DNA of 64,000 nucleotides from Sulfurimonas sp. Lineage in GTDB: Bacteria > Campylobacterota > Campylobacteria > Campylobacterales > Sulfurimonadaceae. The notes below the pieces were generated by a model. That model was not told the origin of the DNA. It ran no database searches and saw only the letters and a list, made by a program, of their open reading frames with translations. Both the position numbers and the translations under genes were made by a program. The stretch's first letter is position 1. Each line of letters starts with the position of its first letter. Where the stretch lies: NCBI RefSeq assembly GCF_028694605.1, contig NZ_JAQVKP010000007.1:1-64000 (forward strand), written 5' to 3'. Of the stretch, positions 51,557 through 58,604 are shown piece by piece.

Positions 51557-52293
51557 TGCCCCTTAAATCTATTCAGTACCACCAACACACACTTGATATA
51601 AGCTATGAAATCCTCAATCCCGATGCAAAAGTGGATATGATTATTTTACATGGCTGGGGAAGCAACAAAGCGTTGATGAAAAGCACATTTGCGCCGTATA
51701 TGGACACTTTTCGTCATATCTACATTGACCTGCCTGGCTTTGGCGGTTCAACTTGCAACCTCGCACTCACTACAAAAGACTATGCAAGAATCGTAGAGCT
51801 TTTGATGATTCATCTAAACGCTTCAAAAGATATCATTGTTGGACACTCTTTTGGCGGCAAAGTGGCACTTTTGCTAGAACCGCAAGTGCTTGTTTTGCTC
51901 TCAAGTGCGGGGATTTACGTCTCAAAATCACCCAAAGTAAGAGCAAAAATCGCACTTTTTAAGTTTTTAAAACTATTTGGGCTGGCGAAATTTCGAGAGT
52001 TTTTTGTCGCAAATGATGCAAAAAAACTAAGTGAACCGATGTACCAAACCTTTAAAAATGTCGTCAATGAGGATTTTTCTGACGAGTTTTTTGCCTATAA
52101 AGGTAAGGCTCTTTTATGCTGGGGAAGAGACGACACGGCAACACCTCTTAGCAGTGCTATCAAGATAGAAAAACTCATAGAAGATGCTACACTTGTAGTC
52201 TATGACGGCGACCACTACTTCTTTATGCACCACGCCAAAGATATAGCCGCAAATATAGAAAAAACATTTTTAAAAACATTGGAGCATAACTAA
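51556..52293 (+). CDS. Alpha/beta hydrolase
   Basis: A 245-residue alpha/beta-hydrolase fold protein with LHGWGSNKALM (oxyanion region), nucleophile elbow VGHSFGGKVA, an acid in CWGRDDTATP and a catalytic histidine in DGDHYFFMHH. The substrate is not evident. It lies between ddl and murF with one-base overlaps at both ends; the same arrangement is recalled in H. pylori (HP0738-HP0740) and C. jejuni, hinting at a conserved but undefined link to peptidoglycan assembly. Confidence 0.88.
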   Translation: MPLKSIQYHQHTLDISYEILNPDAKVDMIILHGWGSNKALMKSTFAPYMDTFRHIYIDLPGFGGSTCNLALTTKDYARIVELLMIHLNASKDIIVGHSFGGKVALLLEPQVLVLLSSAGIYVSKSPKVRAKIALFKFLKLFGLAKFREFFVANDAKKLSEPMYQTFKNVVNEDFSDEFFAYKGKALLCWGRDDTATPLSSAIKIEKLIEDATLVVYDGDHYFFMHHAKDIAANIEKTFLKTLEHN

Positions 52294-53738
52294 TGCAAGA
52301 GTATGAGATTTTTTTAGCGTTTGTAACAAATGTTTTGTTTGTAACCGCGCTTGGATGGTACCTTATCACCAATCTTCAGTGGTATGACTACAAAATTTCA
52401 CGTGTGTTTTTAAAGCACCACAAACCCCATTGGCACGCTCTTTACTTTATCATTCCATTTATCGCTTACTATACAACGGGCAAGTTTTTTGCTATCTTTT
52501 TTTACTTTGCCATTGCGCCCTCACTATTTCTATGGCATAAAAAACTCGATAAAAAGCTGGTTTTAACATGGAGAGTGAAACGCTTTTTGATACTGCTTCT
52601 ATCTTTGACTCTTTTTCAAAATGTGCTCTGTACGCTCAAAGAAGCATGTGAAGTTTATGGTGTTTTCATGCCGCTTTTTATGGCGTATGTAGGAAGCTTG
52701 GCGATAGAGAGATTTCTTTTTGAAGCGTTTAAAAAAGAGGCAAAAAAAAAGCTCTTAAGCATACCAAACTTACAAATCATCGCTATCACGGGAAGCTACG
52801 GCAAAACAAGCATCAAAAATTTTGTAGCACAGATTTTAAGCAAAAAGTACAAAGTCTATGCGACACCCAGAAGCGTGAATACTCTTGGCGGCATTATGCG
52901 TGATGTCAACGAATCTTTGCCGCAAGACACCCAGATATATGTCTGCGAAGCAGGGGCCAGAGAGAGCGGCGACATCTATGACATCACCACATTTTTAGAG
53001 CCTCAGAGTGTTGTTGTAGGCAAAGTAGGTTTGGCGCATCTTGAGTATTTTAAAAGCTTGCAAAACATCATCGCTACAAAGCTGGAGATTATGAAGTCTC
53101 CGAGATTGGCACGTGCATTTATCCACACAAGTGTGACAAACGAACCGCATGAAAAGGTTACATTCTTCGGCGATAATATACAAAATATCGATGCAACACT
53201 TGAGGGAACTGACTTTGAACTTGAGATTGACGGGGAAAAAATATCGCTTCACACAGATGTCTTAGGTGCATTCCAAGCGATGAATATCGCCGTGGCAGTC
53301 AGTATTGCACGCACTTTTGGCATGAGCAATGAAGAGATAAAAGAAGCAGTAGCACAGCTCTCCCCCGTACAACACAGACTTCAAATGATAAAAGCTGGCG
53401 GAAAGCTTATCCTAGATGATGGCTACAACGGAAACATAGACGGAATGCTAGAAGCCATACGCCTCTGCTCACTCCATAACGGCAGAAAAGTTATCATCAC
53501 GCCGGGACTGGTTGAAAGCAGTGACGAGTTAAATCTTAAACTCATCGATGCCATAAACAACACCTTTGACATAGTCATAGTGACAGGTGCGCTCAATGCG
53601 GAACTTTTTGACAAAAACCTGAAAGTAAAAAACAAAATCATGCTAAGCGACAAATCAAAAATCCAAGAAGTTTTGATATCACAGACAAAAGTAGGCGATA
53701 TCATACTTTTTGCCAATGATGCTCCGAATTTTATATAA
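52293..53738 (+). CDS. murF: MurF-type Mur ligase with membrane N terminus
   Basis: Adds D-Ala-D-Ala to UDP-MurNAc-tripeptide. Residues 1-150 hold several hydrophobic segments, replacing the usual soluble N-terminal domain, as in other Campylobacterota MurF. Residues 150-481 are the Mur ligase core: ATP loop IAITGSYGKTSIKNF, VYVCEAGARESGD-type metal region and LILDDGYNGNIDGMLEA near the C-terminal domain. Its stop overlaps dctQ by one base. Confidence 0.9.
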   Translation: MQEYEIFLAFVTNVLFVTALGWYLITNLQWYDYKISRVFLKHHKPHWHALYFIIPFIAYYTTGKFFAIFFYFAIAPSLFLWHKKLDKKLVLTWRVKRFLILLLSLTLFQNVLCTLKEACEVYGVFMPLFMAYVGSLAIERFLFEAFKKEAKKKLLSIPNLQIIAITGSYGKTSIKNFVAQILSKKYKVYATPRSVNTLGGIMRDVNESLPQDTQIYVCEAGARESGDIYDITTFLEPQSVVVGKVGLAHLEYFKSLQNIIATKLEIMKSPRLARAFIHTSVTNEPHEKVTFFGDNIQNIDATLEGTDFELEIDGEKISLHTDVLGAFQAMNIAVAVSIARTFGMSNEEIKEAVAQLSPVQHRLQMIKAGGKLILDDGYNGNIDGMLEAIRLCSLHNGRKVIITPGLVESSDELNLKLIDAINNTFDIVIVTGALNAELFDKNLKVKNKIMLSDKSKIQEVLISQTKVGDIILFANDAPNFI

Positions 53739-54223
53739 TGCAGTTTATTGACAGAGCAATCAAATACCTCGGGTACTTTACCGCTTTTGTTCTCTCTCTT
53801 CTTGTTTTGCTTATCGTTTATGATGCGACGGCGAGGTATCTTTTTGCTACGGGTTCGGTGGCGTTGCAGGAGCTTGAATGGCATCTTTTTGATGTCGTTA
53901 TCCTCTTTGGGATAGCGTATGCGCTTAGGGAAGATTCTCATGTGCATGTCGATATCTTTTATGCTTCTTTTTCACAAAAAACAAAAGCGTTGCTTGGTAT
54001 CATCTCCTCTTTGTTTTTTGTTCTTCCTTTCTCTTTGCTTCTTGTCTATATCGGGGTTGATTTTGTCTCTATGAGCTTTGCGCAAAATGAGGCATCTTCT
54101 GACCCCGGCGGACTGGAGTATCGCTTTTTGGTCAAGTCGCTTCTGCCGCTCTCTTTTGCATTTTTGGTGCTTCAAAGCATAAAAGAGGCGCAGGTAAACT
54201 TTGTCAAATGGAAGTCACTATGA
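53738..54223 (+). CDS. dctQ: TRAP transporter small membrane subunit
   Basis: A 161-residue protein with four hydrophobic segments and the DctQ pattern VALQELEWHLFDVVILFGIAYALREDSHVHVD, cited in part as QELEWHLFDVVI and REDSHVHVD. It partners DctM in sodium-driven uptake of organic acids or related solutes. It begins at the murF stop and overlaps dctM by 4 nt. No solute-binding protein (DctP) is in the window. Confidence 0.92.
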   Translation: MQFIDRAIKYLGYFTAFVLSLLVLLIVYDATARYLFATGSVALQELEWHLFDVVILFGIAYALREDSHVHVDIFYASFSQKTKALLGIISSLFFVLPFSLLLVYIGVDFVSMSFAQNEASSDPGGLEYRFLVKSLLPLSFAFLVLQSIKEAQVNFVKWKSL

Positions 54224-55503
54224 TAGCGATTTTGATGTTTGTAGTGATTTTGGCGCTTTTAATGGTGGGGATTCCTGTTGCTTTTGTTTTTGGGGCTGTC
54301 TCTGTCGTTTTTGCTTTTTTTATCCCTGAAATCGGCTTTGATATCTTTGCGACACTTCCGTTTCGCATCTACGGCATTATGTCCAACACCACGCTTATCG
54401 CCGTTCCGCTTTTTATCGCTATGGGGCTTGTGCTTGAAAAATCTCTTATGGCGGAGAAGCTCCTTGTTGCTATGAGTTCGGCATTTCGCACGATTCGAGG
54501 CGGTTTGGCGGTAAGTGTTGTTTTGGTTGGGGCGATGCTTGCGGCATCCACCGGAGTAGTCTCCGCCAGTGTTGTAATGATGAGCGTTATTGCACTTCCT
54601 CTCATGCTTCGTGCAGGATATGACAAAAGCCTATCAAGCGGCACGATAGCCGCCAGCGGCACACTCGGGCAAATCATTCCGCCATCCATCATACTTATCA
54701 TTTTAGGCGATGTGATGAGCGTGAGTGTCGGCGAGCTTTTTATGGGTGCTGTTTTGCCGGGACTTCTTTTGGTTTTGCTCTACGTCATATATATTTTTGT
54801 TTTTTCCTACCTCAAACCAGAAGTCGCACCGGTTGCAAAAGATGTCAAAGAAGTTGGGATTGTGGAGATTTTAAAGGCAGTCACGCCGCCTCTGCTTTTG
54901 ATGCTTACCGTTCTTGGAACCATTTTTGCAGGGGTAGCTTCTCCAACCGAATCAGCTGCATTTGGCGTTGTCGGCGCACTTTTGCTTGCGGTAATGAACA
55001 AAACTCTTAGCTTTGAGATGCTTCGCTATGCAACCTTAGAGAGCGTTAAACTCAGCGGTATGATATTTATGATACTAATCGGAGCGACCGCTTTTTCGCT
55101 TGTTTTTAACGAACTTGGCGGAAGTGACTTGATACTGGAGTTTTTCTCTCAGGAGATTGGCGATGTTTGGTTTTTTATCGCATTTTCTATGTTGGTTATC
55201 TTTGTTCTTGGATTTTTTATAGATTTTATAGAGATCAGTTTTATCGTTGTTCCCATTTTAGTCCCTGTTATGCACGCTTTTGGCATCGACCCTGTTTGGT
55301 TTGGCGTGCTTATCGCACTCAACCTGCAAGCCTCGTTTTTAACACCGCCTTTTGGGCTTTCGCTCTTTTTCTTAAAAGGGGCTGCGGGAGACAGCGTTAC
55401 AACCATGCAAATCTATAAAGGCATCGTTCCTTTTATAGCTTTGCAGTTTTTGGCGCTTCTCTTGGTGATGTTGTTTCCAAATCTAGTTTTTGCATTTCTA
55501 TAG
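54220..55503 (+). CDS. dctM: TRAP transporter large membrane subunit
   Basis: A 427-residue, about 12-segment membrane protein of the DctM family (IAILMFVVILALLMVGIPVAF start; IAASGTLGQIIPPSIILIILG; ASPTESAAFGVVGALLL; FLTPPFGLSLFFLKG). ATG 54220 in an ATGA overlap with dctQ was chosen; ATG 54208 is four codons further up. The extracytoplasmic binding protein that sets specificity is missing here. It is followed by stem-loops. Confidence 0.93.
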   Translation: MIAILMFVVILALLMVGIPVAFVFGAVSVVFAFFIPEIGFDIFATLPFRIYGIMSNTTLIAVPLFIAMGLVLEKSLMAEKLLVAMSSAFRTIRGGLAVSVVLVGAMLAASTGVVSASVVMMSVIALPLMLRAGYDKSLSSGTIAASGTLGQIIPPSIILIILGDVMSVSVGELFMGAVLPGLLLVLLYVIYIFVFSYLKPEVAPVAKDVKEVGIVEILKAVTPPLLLMLTVLGTIFAGVASPTESAAFGVVGALLLAVMNKTLSFEMLRYATLESVKLSGMIFMILIGATAFSLVFNELGGSDLILEFFSQEIGDVWFFIAFSMLVIFVLGFFIDFIEISFIVVPILVPVMHAFGIDPVWFGVLIALNLQASFLTPPFGLSLFFLKGAAGDSVTTMQIYKGIVPFIALQFLALLLVMLFPNLVFAFL

Positions 55504-55511
55504 ATTTGAAC

Positions 55512-55536
55512 GCAAGAGGAAGTGAATTCCTCTTGC
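55512..55536. terminator. Stem-loop after dctM
   Basis: A perfect 10-bp inverted repeat GCAAGAGGAA / TTCCTCTTGC with a GTGAA loop, 9 nt after the dctM stop. No strong T-run follows, so it may be an RNA stabiliser, a Rho-related element or part of a tandem terminator with the next hairpin. Confidence 0.5.
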
Positions 55537-55561
55537 TACGCTAGCCGCTATGGCACTAAAT

Positions 55562-55590
55562 TGCCTCATTCGAGGCAGAAATTTTTAATA
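55562..55590 (+). terminator. Intrinsic terminator before the HIT gene
   Basis: A 6-bp inverted repeat TGCCTC / GAGGCA with ATTC loop (55562-55577), then GAAATTTTTAAT. Probably ends the murF-dctQM transcript; the ribosome-binding site of the HIT gene lies just downstream. Confidence 0.6.
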
Positions 55591-55603
55591 AAAGGATGAT
55601 ATG

Positions 55604-56095
55604 ATGAAAGATATACTATACGCCCCATGGAGAAGTGAGTACGTGGCAGGCAAAGAGGTGGACGGGTGTGTCTTTTGCCATATCAGCCAAAATGCCCAAG
55701 AGGATGAGACGCTTCATGTACTCTACCGTGATGAGCACTGTTTTATGGTTATGAACCGCTACCCCTACACTCCGGGGCATTTTATGATTATCCCCCATCT
55801 GCACACCGACAAACTAGAAGAGCTGCCGCAAGAGACATGGCTGCATATGAGCGATTTGGCGCAAAAAGGGGTACGGCTTTTAAAAGAGGGATTTGGTGCG
55901 CATGGCGTTAACATAGGCATGAACCTCGGGAGAGCAGGCGGTGCGGGCATAGCCGAACATATCCACATGCATCTGGTTCCACGGTGGGAGAGAGATACCA
56001 ACTTCATCACCGCTATAGGACAAAACAGAGTTTACTCAACAGACTTTAAGAAGATATACCAAAAAATCAAGAGTTTGGTTCCAACGTATTTATGA
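55604..56095 (+). CDS. HIT-family nucleotide hydrolase
   Basis: A 163-residue histidine-triad protein with the active-site motif HIHMHLVPRW and an upstream zinc-type CxxC (VFCHIS), as in the HIT/FHIT-like Ap4A or nucleoside phosphoramidate hydrolases. NRYPYTPGHFMIIP is the usual substrate strand. ATG 55604 has AAGGA at 7 nt; ATG 55601 is one codon earlier. In H. pylori a HIT gene is recalled directly after murF (HP0741). Confidence 0.9.
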   Translation: MKDILYAPWRSEYVAGKEVDGCVFCHISQNAQEDETLHVLYRDEHCFMVMNRYPYTPGHFMIIPHLHTDKLEELPQETWLHMSDLAQKGVRLLKEGFGAHGVNIGMNLGRAGGAGIAEHIHMHLVPRWERDTNFITAIGQNRVYSTDFKKIYQKIKSLVPTYL

Positions 56096-56121
56096 GCTAA
56101 TACAACCTGTTTATATTTTGC

Positions 56122-56127
56122 TATAAT
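56122..56127 (+). promoter_or_regulatory. Promoter -10 box for the DUF4258 gene
   Basis: TATAAT ends only 6 nt before the ATG at 56134, so transcription would start at or within a base or two of the start codon. This predicts a leaderless mRNA; no Shine-Dalgarno is present. Confidence 0.55.
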
Positions 56128-56133
56128 AGTTGA

Positions 56134-56394
56134 ATGAAATATGAATTAACACAACATGCTATGGACGTAATGTTATCAAGAGGCATTCAGAAAGAGTGGA
56201 TTGAATCAGCTTTAGAGTTCCCATCTTATCATAAAATAATCTCTGATACTGAGGAGCATTTTTTTAAAACAATAAATGAATTTTCAAATAGATGTTTGAA
56301 AGTTGTCGTTAATCCAACAAATTTAAAAGTAGTGACTGCATATTTTGATAGAAATATGAGAAAGAAAGGATGTAAAAATGAAAATCAAGTATGA
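56134..56394 (+). CDS. DUF4258 protein (putative toxin-antitoxin component)
   Basis: An 86-residue protein of the DUF4258 type: LTQHAMDVMLSRGIQKEWIE at the start (conserved H and R), then LKVVVNPTNLKVVTAYFDR near the end. DUF4258 proteins resemble RelE/BrnT-like toxins in fold and are often paired with DUF2283 proteins, as here with a 17-nt overlap. A toxin role is an inference. Confidence 0.82.
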   Translation: MKYELTQHAMDVMLSRGIQKEWIESALEFPSYHKIISDTEEHFFKTINEFSNRCLKVVVNPTNLKVVTAYFDRNMRKKGCKNENQV

Positions 56395-56575
56395 TAAAGA
56401 AACCGATGCTATTTATGTAATATTGTCATCAGATAAAATAGTTGAAAGTGAAGAAAAATTAAGAGATGTGATAGTTGATTATAACGACAGAGATGAAGTT
56501 GTTGCAATCGAGATTTTAAATGTAAAAGAAAACCAGCACGAAATTGAGCTGCCTTTGATTTTAAAAAGCGCGTAA
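56378..56575 (+). CDS. DUF2283 protein (partner of DUF4258)
   Basis: A 65-residue protein matching DUF2283: IKYDKETDAIYVILS at the start and IVDYNDRDEVVAIEIL in the middle. AAAGGA precedes the ATG inside the end of the DUF4258 gene. Pairs of this kind are candidate toxin-antitoxin modules with DUF2283 as the likely antitoxin; the function is not established. Confidence 0.82.
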   Translation: MKIKYDKETDAIYVILSSDKIVESEEKLRDVIVDYNDRDEVVAIEILNVKENQHEIELPLILKSA

Positions 56576-56612
56576 TAAACCTAGCTTTGTTTTTGCTATT
56601 TTATATGTATGT

Positions 56613-56636
56613 GTTCCCAAGCTGGAGCTTGGGAAC
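56613..56636. repeat. REP-like palindrome GTTCCCAAGCT/AGCTTGGGAAC
   Basis: A perfect 11-bp inverted repeat with a GG centre. The same core (GTTCCCAAGCTNNAGCTTGGGAAC) is remembered as a dispersed palindrome in many unrelated bacterial genomes, where it gives spurious peptides such as VPKLELGNE. Here it lies at the junction between the DUF2283 gene and an HNH remnant and is read in the same open frame as the remnant. Confidence 0.7.
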
Positions 56637-56648
56637 GAGGGAAAACAA

Positions 56649-56798
56649 AAAGGTATTTGTGTCAAATGCAAAGAGCATTTTGAACTAAGCCAAATGGAAG
56701 CTGACCATATCACACCTTGGCATGACGGCGGAAAAACCAATTCTGAAAATTGTCAAATGCTATGCAGAGAATGTAACAGAAGAAAATCTGGAAAATAA
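56649..56798 (+). pseudogene. C-terminal fragment of an HNH endonuclease
   Basis: Forty-nine codons encode an intact HNH finger: CVKC (zinc pair), then MEADHITPWHDGGKT (catalytic DH), NCQMLCRECNRRKSGK (second zinc pair) and stop. This is the usual C-terminal HNH layout with N-terminal part gone. No start codon or ribosome-binding site precedes it; the frame runs back through the REP-like palindrome (VPKLELGNE). The gene is thus 5'-truncated, apparently by the palindrome or a rearrangement there. Confidence 0.8.
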
Positions 56799-56816
56799 TC
56801 AAAATTTTAACTTATT

Positions 56817-57164
56817 TTACAAACCTAAATGTTTAGATAATTTTATATCGGTCTCTTTTAGCTCTTCTTGCCTCAAAGATGTTAAAAGTTTGTCTAGTTG
56901 TATTCTGCTGATGTCCAAAGTACAAAGTTCATTTATACATATCTCACTTGTTTTTTCAAGATTGTCTCTTGCTTCTATGCGAACTCTCAAATCTCCACCA
57001 CCCAAGTTGGTAGAGATTGGTATGAGCGTCACACCTTTAAATGCAACTTTATCTATATTTCTATTGGCTACATCATTTTGGATGATAAGAGCAGGTCTGA
57101 TTTTGCCAAACTCGCTATTGTATTTTTTTCCAAAGTTCACTAAATATATTTCGCCTCTTTTCAT
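56817..57164 (-). CDS. MazF/PemK-type endoribonuclease toxin
   Basis: A 115-residue protein with the MazF pattern: MKRGEIYLVNFG at the start, KIRPALIIQNDVANRN (conserved Arg-Pro), GVTLIPIST (conserved Thr) and ICINELCTLDISRI (conserved Asn/Gln region). These toxins cut mRNA at short sequences. It follows the antitoxin gene after 1 nt on the same strand. The N-terminal 'VxFxxxxxSEFGKIRPALI' arrangement fits the family well. Confidence 0.88.
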   Translation of the reverse strand: MKRGEIYLVNFGKKYNSEFGKIRPALIIQNDVANRNIDKVAFKGVTLIPISTNLGGGDLRVRIEARDNLEKTSEICINELCTLDISRIQLDKLLTSLRQEELKETDIKLSKHLGL

Positions 57165-57165
57165 C

Positions 57166-57411
57166 TCAAATATCTTCCACTACAGATTCTATATCTAAAA
57201 ATTCTTTATATGCACTATCTGATAAAGATTTTTTGTTATTCATGATATAAACTTCATCTTCTATTTTTTCTTTAAGTCTTTCATAAAGCGCATAAGGCAA
57301 AACAACACTTTTGGTGATATGCTTTTTTGCATCTTCTATAAATGTTATGTCAATAGGATTTGTCACATGGGATGGTTTCTTTATGACGTCGCTTGAACTA
57401 ATAGTAATCAT
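57166..57411 (-). CDS. Antitoxin partner of the MazF-like toxin
   Basis: An 81-residue protein located directly upstream of the MazF-like gene. It has a basic/hydrophobic N-terminal region and an acidic C terminus (FLDIESVVEDI), as antitoxins often do. No standard MazE/AbrB motif is visible, so the family is not named. The start is ATG 57411 with AGG upstream, behind a strong promoter. Confidence 0.7.
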   Translation of the reverse strand: MITISSSDVIKKPSHVTNPIDITFIEDAKKHITKSVVLPYALYERLKEKIEDEVYIMNNKKSLSDSAYKEFLDIESVVEDI

Positions 57412-57424
57412 TTTTTCAACCTAA

Positions 57425-57440
57425 TTTAGAGGTGCCCTTT
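57425..57440. repeat. 16-nt copy of the structured element's right end
   Basis: TTTAGAGGTGCCCTTT here is identical to 20797-20812, the right terminus of the structured element at 20544-20816. It lies in the leader of the toxin-antitoxin transcript, about 14 nt upstream of the antitoxin start. No full element is present. Confidence 0.5.
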
Positions 57441-57453
57441 AATATATGTTTAT

Positions 57454-57482
57454 ATTGTACTATTTTGTAATACTATTGTCAA
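57454..57482 (-). promoter_or_regulatory. Sigma70 promoter of the toxin-antitoxin operon
   Basis: On the minus strand TTGACA (57482-57477), a 17-nt spacer and TACAAT (57459-57454) give a near-consensus sigma70 promoter. Clear -35 boxes are uncommon in Campylobacterota, so this may be an imported promoter. The antitoxin ATG lies 43 nt downstream of the -10. Confidence 0.7.
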
Positions 57483-57501
57483 CGAGTATATATAATTCTG
57501 G

Positions 57502-58470
57502 CTAAAGCCACCCACGGTTTTTAAAGTAAAGCAGGGGGATAACTCCTGAGAGCATCATGATACCCAGTGAGAGCGGATATCCTACCGTCCAGCCTAATTC
57601 CGGCATAAAATGAAAGTTCATACCATATATGCTTGCTATAAGGGTAGGGGGCATGAGTACTACGTTTGCGACTGTAAAGAGTTTGATGATTTTGTTCTGC
57701 TCAATCCCTGTTTGTGCCAAAAAGAGGTTTTGAAGATTTTCAAGCGTGCTGTCGTTCATGGCTATAAACTCAACTAAAGAGTTGATGTCCCTCATCATGA
57801 TAAAGAGATCTTCTTTGATGGCTTGAGGCGGTTTTGAGGATTTTGCCATGGACGTTAGGATGCGTCTTTTGTCAAAAACTCCCTGTCTGATTTTGAGTGT
57901 AAACTCTTGCAGTGTTGCTATTTTTTTAAGTGTTTCGGTAGATTTTACATCTGATTCTAGGAGCAGTTTTTTTCTTATCTCATCACTCTCTCTTGAAGCG
58001 TACTCAAGCAAATCGGCATCTTGGTCGATACGTATATCAAAAATCTGCATAAAAATCTCATAACCGCTTGCAAACTCTTTTTGGCTCTGGCTTACCATCT
58101 TATGCACCGTATCAAAGGTTCTAAGTTCACTATCACGGATGGTAAAAAGAGTATTTTCTTTGATAACAAATCCAACGCTCTCATTGTAGTGTCCCTTTGC
58201 ATCCTTGACAAAAAAGAATGAAATAAAAAAATAGGAGTTGATGGTGATGGTGTCGTTGTTTTCCCAGTAACGTGAACTAAGTTCTATCTCTTCTCGCTCG
58301 AATTTGTCAGGGACATCCACACCAAACATTGCCTCTACTCTTTCAATCTCCTCTTTTGTCGGCTGGAGAAGATCTACCCACAAAACATCTTTGAGAGTCT
58401 CTTTGCCCTCTATCTTATCGAGCGTATGAACTTGAAACCTGTTTTCTTGAAGCGTGTAAAATCGTACCAT
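57502..58470 (-). CDS. corA: CorA-type magnesium/metal channel
   Basis: A 322-residue protein with a soluble N-terminal domain (1-260) and two C-terminal membrane segments. The pore signature YGMNF appears at about 284 (ASIYGMNFHFMPEL) and the C terminus ends KNRGWL. It mediates magnesium or related divalent uptake as a pentamer. It is separated from the toxin-antitoxin promoter by 19 nt and is divergent from the glucan phosphorylase gene. Confidence 0.93.
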   Translation of the reverse strand: MVRFYTLQENRFQVHTLDKIEGKETLKDVLWVDLLQPTKEEIERVEAMFGVDVPDKFEREEIELSSRYWENNDTITINSYFFISFFFVKDAKGHYNESVGFVIKENTLFTIRDSELRTFDTVHKMVSQSQKEFASGYEIFMQIFDIRIDQDADLLEYASRESDEIRKKLLLESDVKSTETLKKIATLQEFTLKIRQGVFDKRRILTSMAKSSKPPQAIKEDLFIMMRDINSLVEFIAMNDSTLENLQNLFLAQTGIEQNKIIKLFTVANVVLMPPTLIASIYGMNFHFMPELGWTVGYPLSLGIMMLSGVIPLLYFKNRGWL

Positions 58471-58604
58471 CCGCTACCTCCTCTCTCTTATTATGTAATT
58501 GTAATCTCAATATCTTAAAATTGCAAAAAATAGTATGGAAAAATTTCTTTCAAGCCGCTCTTAGGATAGTGGATGTAGAATTGTTGTAAAAAGAGGAAAA
58601 ATAG

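Noticed and set aside
56722-57198. A 158-codon plus-strand ORF over the HNH remnant and MazF gene
   Set aside because: It is a different frame of the HNH fragment and antisense to the well-supported MazF-type gene; no family motif or ribosome-binding site is visible.
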